Source: VRUB01 sp046758085
GTDB lineage: Bacteria; Pseudomonadota; Gammaproteobacteria; Acidiferrobacterales; SPGG2
DNA length: 17,295 nucleotides
Assembly (NCBI GenBank): GCA_046758085.1
Contig: JBHHZP010000071.1
Span: 1 to 17,295 of the forward strand
Direction: 5' to 3'
Part shown: positions 6,758 through 14,427 of the stretch, one piece after another
Layout of the letters: each line of letters opens with the position of its first letter
How positions within the stretch are numbered: position 1 is the first letter of the stretch
The notes under the pieces: generated by a model
Databases searched by the model: none
What the model was told of the DNA's origin: nothing
What the model saw: only the letters and a program-made list of their open reading frames with translations
Translations under genes and position numbers: made by a program

Positions 6758-6774
6758 TGTAAAGTGCTCCGACA
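6758..6774 (+). repeat. 17-bp direct repeat, copy 2
   Basis: TGTAAAGTGCTCCGACA, second copy of the motif at 6635-6651. It ends 43 bases before the sigma54-like -24 element at 6818. Confidence 0.45.
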
Positions 6775-6817
6775 TGTAGCTCGTGCCAAAAGCACCCCCT
6801 CTGCCGCCTAATTAATA

Positions 6818-6832
6818 TGGCTTAGTGCTTGC
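6818..6832 (+). promoter_or_regulatory. Sigma54-like -24/-12 element
   Basis: TGGC at 6818-6821 and TTGC at 6829-6832 give the invariant GG-N10-GC spacing of RpoN promoters (consensus TGGCAC-N5-TTGC). The AC after TGGC is TT here. It faces the oxygenase gene at 7144, about 310 bases away, so the leader would be long. A chance match of this size is possible, but the tandem upstream repeats are what an enhancer-dependent promoter would have. Confidence 0.4.
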
Positions 6833-7143
6833 CCGTACCAAGAAGTCTAGGGAGCCGTGCATGCCTATCCGTGCGTCGGTACCCCGCCGTCTCCTGCAGG
6901 ACCTCGTCTGATAAGCCATTCGTTCAAGGGCGTGTGACCGCCCGTTTTGGAGGCCTGCCGTACACAACAGAACGTTGGGCGTATGAGTACTGGTGACGTG
7001 GGTTGCGCGCACTTGGCGGGCGCGGATACCCAGCATAAAATACCTAAAGTCTTGTCCTTCCGGCAGGCCAACCCCGTAACGGCGGCCTGTGTCCACTTTT
7101 CAACTTTTTCCGGTGCGAGCGTTTCGATTGCGAAGGTGGCAAC

Positions 7144-7764
7144 ATGAAGATCAAAGAAGTCGATTCCGACGTACTGTTTCCCACACCAATGTGGATCGTC
7201 GACTACGCGGATTTCGAAAGCGTCAACCAGGCGATCCTGGAGGAGATGGACAAGGTCGACTGGGACGCGGAGCACCGGCGGCGTAATCTGGAATCCATTG
7301 TCAAGCAGCGCCACCGCGAGGACACGTTCATCAATCTCTATCTGGTGCCGTCAGTCAGAGCGGTTCTGGATGCATTCGGTAGCAGCTGCGCGCAGATCGG
7401 CCGGGAGTTGGGGTGGGACATGGAACACAACGACATCCACGTCGAGGAAATGTGGGCCCACATCACCCCACCCGGTAAAAACACGCAGACCCACGATCAT
7501 GCCGGGGCGCACTTGAGCTGCGCCTATTATGTGCGCGCCCCCGAAGGGTGCGGGAACCTGCGTTTTGTGGAAGACCGCAAGCACCGATGTTTCGAGCCCA
7601 CGGGGTCGACGATCGGGATGCAGAAAGAGGTAGCGGCCAAGGAGGGGCGCATGGTGATCTTCCCCGCCTGGGTGAGCCATTACGTGGATGAGAACCGGTC
7701 GAGCGAAACGCGAGTGTCTCTGAGTTTCAACGCCTCGTTATTGCCGAAAGGCGCCGTGGAATAG
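7144..7764 (+). CDS. Putative 2OG-Fe(II) oxygenase, TIGR02466-type
   Basis: A 206-residue protein that matches the pattern of the TIGR02466 family, a double-stranded beta-helix fold related to 2-oxoglutarate/Fe(II) dioxygenases. The iron-site segment is QTHDHAGAHLSCAYYV (His117, Asp118, His119), where the family has HxHPxxxLSGVYYV. The distal segment is FPAWVSHYVDENRSSETRVSLSFN with His179 as third ligand and Arg190 placed to bind the 2OG carboxylate. FVEDRKHRCFEP lies between, as in relatives. Substrate is unknown for the family. The ATG at 7144 has AAGGTGG five bases upstream. It stands alone, convergent with the MerR-type gene. Possible control by a sigma54-like element at 6818 is inference. 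Confidence 0.85.
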   Translation: MKIKEVDSDVLFPTPMWIVDYADFESVNQAILEEMDKVDWDAEHRRRNLESIVKQRHREDTFINLYLVPSVRAVLDAFGSSCAQIGRELGWDMEHNDIHVEEMWAHITPPGKNTQTHDHAGAHLSCAYYVRAPEGCGNLRFVEDRKHRCFEPTGSTIGMQKEVAAKEGRMVIFPAWVSHYVDENRSSETRVSLSFNASLLPKGAVE

Positions 7765-7777
7765 GTCGCACGACGTA

Positions 7778-8224
7778 TCAACTTGCCTTGGGCCGCGCCT
7801 CACCGCTGCGCCGACGCTTACGAGGCGAACTCGTCTCGTTAATGTTCTCGAGGATGGGGCAACTGTCTTTGCTGCTCGCGCACAAGTTCAGGAGTAATCG
7901 TAGCTCCTTTCGCAGTGCCTTCAGATCGGCGAGGTAGCCCTCGATCTCATCGAGCTTTTTGCTTGTCAACTCGTGCACGTCAGCGCGGGCCATCTGCGGG
8001 CCTTCGCGCATTTTGAGCAACTGCCCGATTTCTGCCAGCGTGAAGTTCATTTTCTGCGCGCGCTTGATGAACTGCAAGCGTGAAATGTCCCGATCGCTGT
8101 ACAATCGTATGCCCGAACCGGTTCGATTCACGCGCGGGAACAAACCAATCTTTTCGTAATAGCGCAGGGTATCGGCACTGATACCGAGCTTTCGCGTGAT
8201 GTCTCCGATGCGCAAAGCACTCAT
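7778..8224 (-). CDS. MerR-family metal-responsive transcriptional regulator
   Basis: A 148-residue activator with the MerR winged-helix at the N-terminus (LRIGDITRKLGISADTLRYYEKIGLF, residues 4-29; GIRLYSDRDISRLQFIKRAQKMNFTLAEIGQLL). A dimerisation helix (about 80-112) follows, then a C-terminal metal loop LCASSKDSCPILENI with Cys115 and Cys122. Spacing is Cys-x6-Cys, shorter than in CueR (x7), ZntR or MerR. The position that is Ser77 in CueR and Cys79 in divalent sensors appears to be Arg80. Metal identity is therefore open. It is the last gene of the minus-strand operon, 74 bp after the P1B ATPase, and probably acts on the CTGGAG-type operators at 14436 and 16266. A Lys/Arg-rich tail follows the metal loop. 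Confidence 0.9.
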   Translation of the reverse strand: MSALRIGDITRKLGISADTLRYYEKIGLFPRVNRTGSGIRLYSDRDISRLQFIKRAQKMNFTLAEIGQLLKMREGPQMARADVHELTSKKLDEIEGYLADLKALRKELRLLLNLCASSKDSCPILENINETSSPRKRRRSGEARPKAS

Positions 8225-8298
8225 AGCCGTCGACCTCTTGCGCTAGTGTACGCCTTTACGGGGGCATGGGCGACGTATCGGCGTCCGAATCGCCATCC

Positions 8299-10755
8299 TC
8301 AGCTGTCGCCGCAGACATGTCCGATCTGCCCGAGGGCTGCACAGACGACCTGCCGATCGACACCGGCGCCGGCGGGCGTGACGGTGATGCGCTTTTGCGC
8401 CACATCGCCCTCGACCGTCCGCACCCCGGGGAGCTCGCCCAAGGCGTCCTGGATCCGTCGCACGCATCCCTGGCAGTGGATCGTCGGTACCTTCAGCGCC
8501 AGGATGGCCGCCTCCCGCTGCGCTCGCGCCACGCGCCTGGGCAGCAGCCGCCCGGCAAAGGAGTTCAGCAACACCGTGGTCACGCTGGCGGCCATGGCGA
8601 TCATGGCCATCACCGGATGTACCAGGCCCGTGATTGCGGCAGGCACCCCGATACCGTTGAAGGCGAACGCGAGTGTGACGTTCTGTACGGTTTTACGGAA
8701 GCTGCTCCGGCCGATGTGGAAGGCGTCGACCACCCCCCCGAGCCTATCGCCGACGAGCACGATGTCGGCCGATTCGATGGCGATATCCGTGCCGGCGCCG
8801 ATGGCGATGCCCACATCGGCCTGCATTAGTGCCGGTGCGTCGTTGATCCCATCGCCCACCATCGCCACCCGGAATCCCTGCTTCTGGAGTTTGCGGATGT
8901 GGTCTGCTTTTTCATCCGGCAACACCTCGGCCATGACCTCGTCGATGCCCACTTGGGCGGCAACCGTTTTAGCCGCCCGCCAGTTGTCGCCGCTGACCAT
9001 CACCGGTTCCAGCCCTGCGGCCTTCATGCGGCCGATCGCCTCGCGCGCATCCTCCTTTAAGCCGTCGGTAATAGCAATCAGCCCGGCCACGCGGTCGTCC
9101 GCGGCGACCGCCACCACGGTGAACTCTTCCTGCTCCATCCGTTCCACGCGCTCGCGAATCGAAGCGACGTCCAAACCTTCGTCGGTGAGAGAACGCGGGC
9201 TGCCTACGCACACGGCAACGCTGCCCACGGTAGCCCGCACACCGCGCCCGGTGATGGCCTGGAAATCCCTCGTGGTCATGGGTCGCACTCCGATGTGCCG
9301 GGCATGCTCGACAATCGCTCTGGCCAGCGGATGTTCAGAGGGGCGCTCTGCCCCCGCTGCCAGCGCGAGAATTTGGTCTTGTGCGTAGCCGTCGATGGCC
9401 GCTACTTCGATCACTTTGGGCTTGCCCGAGGTAATGGTGCCGGTCTTGTCGAGCACCACCTTCTTTATATCCTTGAGGACCTGGAACGCCTCGCCGGAGC
9501 GCATGAGGATGCCTTTCTGCGCGGCCATGCCGCCGCCACGAATCATGGCCAGCGGGGCCGCCATGCCGAGCGCGCACGGATAACCCATCACCAGCACCGC
9601 CAGCGTCGCGAACACTGCGCGGCTGAAGTCGGGCTCCCCCGTGAGCAACCACGCGCCCACGCTCCAAAGCAGGAAGGCGGTGGCGGCCGCGATCAGCACG
9701 CCCGGTACAAAGTATTTCAGCACCTGATCGACGAGCTGCATGATGCCCGGCTTCAGCACGCGCGCCTCTTCGATGGAGCGCGCCACCCGCTGCAGGAAAC
9801 TTTCCTCGCCCACCGTAGTCGTGCGCACCAGCAAGGTGCCGGTCTGATTGAGCGATCCGCCGATAACCTCATCGCCGACTGCCTTCTCGACCGGGATCGA
9901 CTCGCCGGTGACCAGGCTCTGATCCACCGCCGATGCCCCTTCCACGACTTTGCCGTCCACCGGGATGCTCTCACCCGGCCGGATCCGTACCCGGTCTCCG
10001 ATTTGCACTGCCTCGACCGGGATTTCTTCCTCCTCTCCGTCGTGCACCACCCGCGCGGTCGCCGGCTGCAGCGCCATCAGTTTCCGGATGGCCTGCGAGC
10101 TGCGGGTACGCACCCGCAGCGATACGTACCCCGAGAGGATGTGGTAGGCAGTAATAAAGACTGCCGCCCCCATGAAATCCGCCATCGGCCAGGGCTGGGT
10201 GAAGAAGCCCACGGCCCCGCCGATCAGGCCGCCGAAGGCGCCGAACTCCATCAGCACATGCTGATTCAATATACCGCGTTTGAGCGACGCGCAGGCCATC
10301 TTCAATATGGGCCAACCCACGCCAAAGACCATGCCCAAGCTCAGCACGAGCATCGCCCACTTGAACCACGGCGCGCGGACACCCAGCCACATGGCGCTCA
10401 TGAACCCCAGGGAGACGAGCATTACCCCGGCGGCGGTGAGGAGCTGGTTGCGGTGGCGGCGCAGCTCGGCCTCCTCCTCTTCGAAGCTGCGGACTTTGCG
10501 CGGATCGCGCACTGTGTACCCCAGGCTGCGCAGTGTATCCTTGAGCGCGGTGGCAGTGACCCGCACCGGGTCGTACTGGACCAGCACCTCCTCGTGCGCG
10601 AGGTTCACGTCTGCATCGTTCACACCGTCCATCTGCGTAAGCGCCTGATCGATGGAAGCCACGCAGAAGGAGCACTGCATCCCACCGATCTTGACGTGCA
10701 GCTTTTCAATGGGTCTCGCGTTTTTCTCTTCCGCGAGCATCGCGGCTTGCTTCAT
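8299..10755 (-). CDS. P1B-type heavy-metal-translocating ATPase, YPC motif, N- and C-terminal HMA domains
   Basis: An 818-residue inner-membrane metal export ATPase. I choose the ATG at 10755 (AAGGGG upstream). A frame 16 codons longer starts at 10803. Order: HMA domain with CSFC (28-31); membrane helices from about 104; actuator TGES (283-286); intramembrane motif VMGYPCALG with Tyr392-Pro393-Cys394; phosphorylation DKTGT (Asp436); SEHP (473-476); GDGINDAP (634-639); last helices FAFNGIGVP and MAASVTTVLLNS; then a second HMA domain with HCQGC (Cys761, Cys764) and a final Cys815. Canonical copper pumps have CPC and TM7 YN. Here these are YPC and FN. A C-terminal HMA is uncommon. The catalytic machinery is complete, so the protein should be active; the ion is uncertain (copper-like or another soft metal). 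It lies in the NHL-ATPase-MerR end of the operon. Confidence 0.95.
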   Translation of the reverse strand: MKQAAMLAEEKNARPIEKLHVKIGGMQCSFCVASIDQALTQMDGVNDADVNLAHEEVLVQYDPVRVTATALKDTLRSLGYTVRDPRKVRSFEEEEAELRRHRNQLLTAAGVMLVSLGFMSAMWLGVRAPWFKWAMLVLSLGMVFGVGWPILKMACASLKRGILNQHVLMEFGAFGGLIGGAVGFFTQPWPMADFMGAAVFITAYHILSGYVSLRVRTRSSQAIRKLMALQPATARVVHDGEEEEIPVEAVQIGDRVRIRPGESIPVDGKVVEGASAVDQSLVTGESIPVEKAVGDEVIGGSLNQTGTLLVRTTTVGEESFLQRVARSIEEARVLKPGIMQLVDQVLKYFVPGVLIAAATAFLLWSVGAWLLTGEPDFSRAVFATLAVLVMGYPCALGMAAPLAMIRGGGMAAQKGILMRSGEAFQVLKDIKKVVLDKTGTITSGKPKVIEVAAIDGYAQDQILALAAGAERPSEHPLARAIVEHARHIGVRPMTTRDFQAITGRGVRATVGSVAVCVGSPRSLTDEGLDVASIRERVERMEQEEFTVVAVAADDRVAGLIAITDGLKEDAREAIGRMKAAGLEPVMVSGDNWRAAKTVAAQVGIDEVMAEVLPDEKADHIRKLQKQGFRVAMVGDGINDAPALMQADVGIAIGAGTDIAIESADIVLVGDRLGGVVDAFHIGRSSFRKTVQNVTLAFAFNGIGVPAAITGLVHPVMAMIAMAASVTTVLLNSFAGRLLPRRVARAQREAAILALKVPTIHCQGCVRRIQDALGELPGVRTVEGDVAQKRITVTPAGAGVDRQVVCAALGQIGHVCGDS

Positions 10756-10879
10756 GGTTATCCCCTTTTTAACTTGCTGTTTGCCGTAATTTCTTTCCAT
10801 CACCTTGGGTCACCACGCGTCATCGGTCAGACGCCGTCTGCAACTCGTTCTAATGTTTTCGGGATTGGGTAGCGGTTCA

Positions 10880-11860
10880 TCATGGCTTGGGCCGCCACTT
10901 CTGAATCCGATTATTGCCGTAGTCGACCACAAACACGGTGCCGTCGCCGGCAACCGCCACGGTAATCGCCTTATTGAATTGGCCCGGTGCCTGGCCCTGT
11001 TCCCCGAATGCGGTCAGAAACGTGCCTTCAGGCGCGAACTTCTGGATCCGGTTGTTGTAAAAATCGGCAACGAAAACATTACCCTGGGTATCGAGCGTGA
11101 TCCCGGTGACTGTGGCAAACCAGCCATTGAACGGCCCGAAGATGTTCATGGCGAACGGGCCACCCCACTTGCGCAGAAACTTGCCGGCTGTGGAGAACAC
11201 CTGCACCCGGTCTCCGTACCCATCGGCCACGTATAAGGTCCCGTCAGCACCGAGCGCCACGTCCGTGGGATAATTGAACTGACCCGCCCAAACGCCGATC
11301 TCGCCTGTCTTGCCCCATTGTTTGACGAAGCTGCCGTCGGCACGCAGGTGCTGAACGCGTTGGTTGTAAAAGTCCACCACAAACAAATCACCATTCGCCG
11401 CGACCGCCACACCGCCGGGGGAGCTGAACTCGCCCGGCCCGGATCCGGGGCGGCCGATTTGCCGACGTGGGGTTCCATCCAGGGCGAAGACCTGAATGCG
11501 ATCGTTCCAGTAATCGGCCACATAGAGCTCATCGCCGGCGATCGTCAGGTTCATCGGCCGGCCGAGCTGGCCCGACCCGTCGCCCTTGCTGCCGAACTGG
11601 CGTTTGAATTTCCCGTCGAGATCGAATACCTGGATGCGCCCGTTGCGCGCATCGCTCACAAACACCTCGGTACCGGCTATTGCGATACCGGTCGGATCGT
11701 TGAACTGCCCGGGCGCCGAGCCGGGCTCGCCCCACGAAGCTACGAATACATAGCCGGGTTCCAAGGCCCAGGGCACCCACACCAGCCAGGCGATGATGAT
11801 GAAACCTAGCAGGCTGCCCGCGATGCCACCGATGATTTTCAACACAGTTTTACGTGTCAT
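10880..11860 (-). CDS. Membrane-anchored NHL-repeat beta-propeller protein
   Basis: A 326-residue protein. Residues 8-32 form one transmembrane helix (IIGGIAGSLLGFIIIAWLVWVPWAL), with basic residues before it, so the rest should face the periplasm. From residue 39 come about six NHL repeats, each with the pattern GQFNxPTGIAI...VFVSDARNGRIQVFDLDG. Clear units include LYVADYWNDRIQVF, FVVDFYNQRVQHL, LYVADGYGDRVQVF, VFVADFYNNRIQKF and FVVDYGNNRIQKW, enough for a closed six-bladed propeller. No catalytic or Cys ligand set is evident. NHL propellers commonly bind proteins or act as structural hubs. It starts 22 bp after barrel 2 and precedes the ATPase by 124 bp, so it is part of the metal operon. 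A paralogue lies at 14676-15608. Confidence 0.92.
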   Translation of the reverse strand: MTRKTVLKIIGGIAGSLLGFIIIAWLVWVPWALEPGYVFVASWGEPGSAPGQFNDPTGIAIAGTEVFVSDARNGRIQVFDLDGKFKRQFGSKGDGSGQLGRPMNLTIAGDELYVADYWNDRIQVFALDGTPRRQIGRPGSGPGEFSSPGGVAVAANGDLFVVDFYNQRVQHLRADGSFVKQWGKTGEIGVWAGQFNYPTDVALGADGTLYVADGYGDRVQVFSTAGKFLRKWGGPFAMNIFGPFNGWFATVTGITLDTQGNVFVADFYNNRIQKFAPEGTFLTAFGEQGQAPGQFNKAITVAVAGDGTVFVVDYGNNRIQKWRPKP

Positions 11861-11882
11861 TTGAGATTTCTCCAGTGCGAAT

Positions 11883-12803
11883 CTATAAATTTAACCGGAC
11901 ACTCACGCGCGCGACGAAATCGTTTTCCAACGCCGTCCCGTTCAGATCTTGAGAGATGGGAATTTGTACTGCGCCTTCAACAATCCAGCGTTTGGTGACG
12001 TACTGGATACCGGGGGTGAGGAACAACCTCATGCCCCCGGAATTGGGGTCCTCGATACCCCCCACACGGTCATTATCCTGGTGGATCAGGTTGGCCTCGA
12101 TTACGCCATAGAGGAAGCCCGGAACCCCGCCGGCCAGTTTGCGTGGGTACAGGCGGTATTGCAGCGAGCCGTCGAGGCGCGCGATGTCGCCCGCCTCGAA
12201 GTTATTGGCCTCGTTGTTAGCGCGAAAACTGAACTGGCTGTCGACCTGGTAGCGCAACGTCTGGTAGGTCGCCACTACGCCCACGAAGGGATCCCACGAA
12301 CCCGAGCCCACCTGCACGCTGGACGGCAGGAGACCCAGCGCGTCGCTCGCATCGTCCTCACCGGTCGGTGCCTTGATGCCGAAAAACGGCGCCACACGGA
12401 AGTTGCGCCCCGGCCGGTCACGCTGCACCACTGTGTAGCGGCCGAACATGCTGAGATCGCCAAAGCCGCTAGTGCTACGGGTGACACGCTGCCCGCCGGT
12501 CGTGATCTTCAGTTCGTTATCAAGGTAGGGCAGCACCCCAAAGACGGCGAACTTGCTGTTTATGCCGTAACCCAACACCGACACGGCCGCCTGTGAGGTG
12601 CGGTCACGATCGGCGCCGCTGGGGTCATCGCCCGATTGATTCACGACAAGCTGCTCGCGGAAGACGAACTCGCCTTTGGCCACGGGCAACGCGGTGTTAA
12701 AGGTGATCGGTGCGCTTGAAACCGCACTTGACCAGCCTACTGCACCCGCGGCGATGACAGCCGCAAGCCGGTACCGTGTGCACCATTTGCGTGGGGGATT
12801 CAT
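11883..12803 (-). CDS. Putative outer-membrane beta-barrel protein (barrel 2)
   Basis: A 306-residue exported protein. The signal peptide has Arg/Lys residues at 5-12, a hydrophobic core AAVIAAGAVGWSSAV and probable cleavage after SSA (about residue 31). The mature part is rich in alternating amphipathic strands with Gly/Asn/Asp turns and ends in SVRLNL, as outer-membrane barrels do. It resembles proteins annotated as transporter or phenol-degradation MetA-like barrels. The last 45 residues (VQIPISQDLNGTALENDFVARVSVRL) match barrel 1 (VQIPIASDLNGQQEESDYRARLILEW), so the two are paralogues in one operon. Start and upstream stop overlap as ATGA (12800-12803) with the HMA gene, indicating translational coupling. 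The likely role is a channel or docking site for the exported ion. Function is unproven. Confidence 0.8.
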   Translation of the reverse strand: MNPPRKWCTRYRLAAVIAAGAVGWSSAVSSAPITFNTALPVAKGEFVFREQLVVNQSGDDPSGADRDRTSQAAVSVLGYGINSKFAVFGVLPYLDNELKITTGGQRVTRSTSGFGDLSMFGRYTVVQRDRPGRNFRVAPFFGIKAPTGEDDASDALGLLPSSVQVGSGSWDPFVGVVATYQTLRYQVDSQFSFRANNEANNFEAGDIARLDGSLQYRLYPRKLAGGVPGFLYGVIEANLIHQDNDRVGGIEDPNSGGMRLFLTPGIQYVTKRWIVEGAVQIPISQDLNGTALENDFVARVSVRLNL

Positions 12804-13111
12804 TCTTTCTTGATCCCTGTGCCCTGCGTGAACGCGCGCAGCGTAAAGCCCGCGTCCTTAACGGCCTGACGCGCACGATCTTCGCTCAGGCTCGCACCGT
12901 TGGCCATGGTCACGATGACCTGGCCGCTTTTGATGTCCACGTCGATCTTTTCTACGCCGTCGATGGCGCTGAGCTTTTTCTCGATGCCGTAGGCGCAGAA
13001 CGGGCAGGCGAGCCCATCGACTTGCAGCGAATAGACCGCTGAGCCCGCGTGTGCCAGCGGCACCAGCAGTAAAAAGGCCAATGTAATAACTATGTTACGA
13101 ATGATTTTCAT
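12800..13111 (-). CDS. Periplasmic HMA-domain metal carrier, CPFC motif
   Basis: A 103-residue MerP-sized carrier. I choose the ATG at 13111 (AAGAGG upstream); the frame can extend to 13165. The signal peptide MKIIRNIVITLAFLLLVPLAHA ends at a clear cleavage site near residue 22. The mature domain begins SAVYSLQVDGLACPFCAYGIEKKL with metal ligands Cys36 and Cys39, then the beta-alpha-beta-beta-alpha-beta pattern of the HMA fold (KIDVDIKSGQVIVTM, AVKDAGFTLRAF). Instead of GMxCxxC it has GLACPFC followed by AYG. It is the second of two tandem carriers and is coupled to barrel 2 by an ATGA overlap. It would bind the ion in the periplasm after export or before uptake. Confidence 0.92.
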   Translation of the reverse strand: MKIIRNIVITLAFLLLVPLAHAGSAVYSLQVDGLACPFCAYGIEKKLSAIDGVEKIDVDIKSGQVIVTMANGASLSEDRARQAVKDAGFTLRAFTQGTGIKKE

Positions 13112-13175
13112 GATAGAACCTCTTGTGTCGTCAATTGCGTTAAGGGGGTTTCTGAAATCAGGCACCGCCCGTTGC

Positions 13176-13469
13176 TCACAGTGGTTTTTCCGTCATGCCA
13201 CGCAGGGTAAAGCCGGCGTCGTTGATCAACTTGGCCATTTGCGATTCCGTAAGTTTTACGCCCTCGGCCACCTTGACGGTGACGACGCCCTTGTTGAGGT
13301 CGATATCGATTTTCTCGACCCCTTTTGTCTTCTTGAGCTTTTTCTCGATGCCATAGGCGCAATAGGGACAGGCCAGGCCATCCACGCGCAGCTCATACAG
13401 GGTCCCGGCGGCAACGGCAGCCGCGTTCCAGAGCATGGCCACGGCCATTGCGATGATTAATTTTTTCAT
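13176..13469 (-). CDS. Periplasmic HMA-domain metal carrier, CPYC motif
   Basis: A 97-residue product with signal peptide MKKLIIAMAVAMLWNAAAVAA, cleavage near residue 21. The HMA domain carries GLACPYCAYGIEKKL (Cys34, Cys37), then KGVEKIDIDLNKGVVTVKV and LINDAGFTLRGM. It is a close paralogue of the following gene and shares its AYGIEKKL segment. The ATG at 13469 has a near-perfect Shine-Dalgarno sequence AAGGAGGTGA five bases upstream, the strongest in the operon, implying high expression, as expected for a stoichiometric carrier. It starts 35 bp after barrel 1. Confidence 0.93.
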   Translation of the reverse strand: MKKLIIAMAVAMLWNAAAVAAGTLYELRVDGLACPYCAYGIEKKLKKTKGVEKIDIDLNKGVVTVKVAEGVKLTESQMAKLINDAGFTLRGMTEKPL

Positions 13470-13504
13470 CTCGTCACCTCCTTGGAGGATTTCATACTGT
13501 CACT

Positions 13505-14332
13505 TTAAAGGTGCCATTCCAGAATCAGTCGAGCACGATAGTCGGATTCCTCCTGCTGGCCGTTCAGGTCGCTCGCGATCGGGATCTGCACGCCCGCTTT
13601 CAGCGCGAAATTGCGGCGAGTCCAGAAAATGCCTGGCGACAGGAACCACTCGGTGCCGCCGGTATCGGCCAGCTCCGTGCCATTCAGCCGGGCGCGCTTG
13701 CCAAACTCACTGTTGAGCTCCAATAGCCAGACCGTGTCCGGTTTTAGATACTCGGCCGGCCGCGGGCGGATGCCGCCGACGAGGTCAAAGAAAAACCGGT
13801 CGCCGCGGCGCAGGCCGGCACCGTTCTGGCCATTGCGCCGGTAGCGCACACTGACCCACCGGTACCATTTTCGGCCTTCGTAGCCGTACGTGAAACCTGT
13901 GAGGAAGTCTGTGCTTCCGGTACCCAAACCCGGTGTTTTATTGTCATCCGCCGTATCTAACTTCACCCTGAACAGCACCGCCGCGGATTCCTGTGTACCC
14001 AGCGTGTCCTTGCGCCAGAAGCGGTACTTGGTGAACAAGGTGACGTCTCCCCGCCCGCTGCTGCTCCGGGACCCGTCGTCCTTGCTCATGTAGGGCAGCT
14101 CAATGCCGGCGGCCCAGTCGCCGGTCAATCCATAAGTAAACTCGAGGGCCAGCTCGCTTTCCCGCTCCTCGCCCGCTTTCTCGCGCTCAAAGCCGGTATG
14201 AAGCTCTACCCCGCCCTTGTAAAGCACGTGCGGGCCCGGGCTGAATATCGGGTCATGCGCCCCGGCGGCGCCTGCCGCGAGTGCCGCGGCCATGCCCGCG
14301 ACCCAAGTTATGCACCACGTTCGTGTCTTCAA
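13505..14332 (-). CDS. Putative outer-membrane beta-barrel protein (barrel 1)
   Basis: A 275-residue exported protein read from a TTG start (14330-14332). An internal ATG 13 codons later would leave too short a signal peptide. The signal region is WCITWVAGMAAALAAGAAGA with probable cleavage after AGA (about residue 25). The mature part shows repeated amphipathic strands (ELALEFTYGLTG, DVTLFTKYRFWR, AAVLFRVKLDTAD, WVSVRYRRN) and ends in LILEWHL, an outer-membrane barrel terminus. It is paralogous to barrel 2 in its last 45 residues. As first gene of the operon it is read from the MerR-type promoter at 14428-14458, with a leader of about 90 bases that contains a second operator-like palindrome. 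Role, as for barrel 2, is likely a channel or surface partner for metal export; substrate is unknown. Confidence 0.8.
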   Translation of the reverse strand: MKTRTWCITWVAGMAAALAAGAAGAHDPIFSPGPHVLYKGGVELHTGFEREKAGEERESELALEFTYGLTGDWAAGIELPYMSKDDGSRSSSGRGDVTLFTKYRFWRKDTLGTQESAAVLFRVKLDTADDNKTPGLGTGSTDFLTGFTYGYEGRKWYRWVSVRYRRNGQNGAGLRRGDRFFFDLVGGIRPRPAEYLKPDTVWLLELNSEFGKRARLNGTELADTGGTEWFLSPGIFWTRRNFALKAGVQIPIASDLNGQQEESDYRARLILEWHL

Positions 14333-14372
14333 TTCCTGCTGTCGGGCCTCGTTCTGTTTCCCTGTTTGGACA

Positions 14373-14392
14373 ACCTGGAGTCCACTCCAGGT
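14373..14392. promoter_or_regulatory. MerR-type operator within the leader of the metal operon
   Basis: ACCTGGAGTCCACTCCAGGT has perfect 9-bp inverted arms around CC. It is more symmetric than the promoter-embedded site at 14436-14455. On neither strand does it have convincing -35 and -10 hexamers at the right distance. It lies about 30-50 bases downstream of the predicted start of the operon, so it may be a second binding site, a repression site, or a remnant of an older promoter. Confidence 0.6.
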
Positions 14393-14427
14393 TCCATCAT
14401 CGCAAAGCGGCTCCCGTTGATGTCAAA

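Larger units (their letters stand above)
6458..7143. other. Long intergenic region with repeated regulatory motifs
   Basis: Nearly 690 bases between divergent genes. I see no convincing coding frame. The open frames between 6812 and 7314 on the minus strand are low-complexity shadows. The region contains two 17-bp direct repeats and a sigma54-like element (separate entries). On the minus strand an ATG at 6512 has AGGAGG 8 bases upstream but opens a frame that overlaps the transglycosylase out of phase, without a domain. Confidence 0.5.

Noticed and set aside
6812..7314. Two overlapping minus-strand frames upstream of the oxygenase gene
   Set aside because: Low-complexity translations without domains, and part of one is antisense to the oxygenase start.
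8246..9388. Long plus-strand open frame opposite the P1B ATPase (also 9295-10872)
   Set aside because: Antisense shadows of a high-GC gene; the minus-strand frame holds every catalytic motif of a P-type ATPase.
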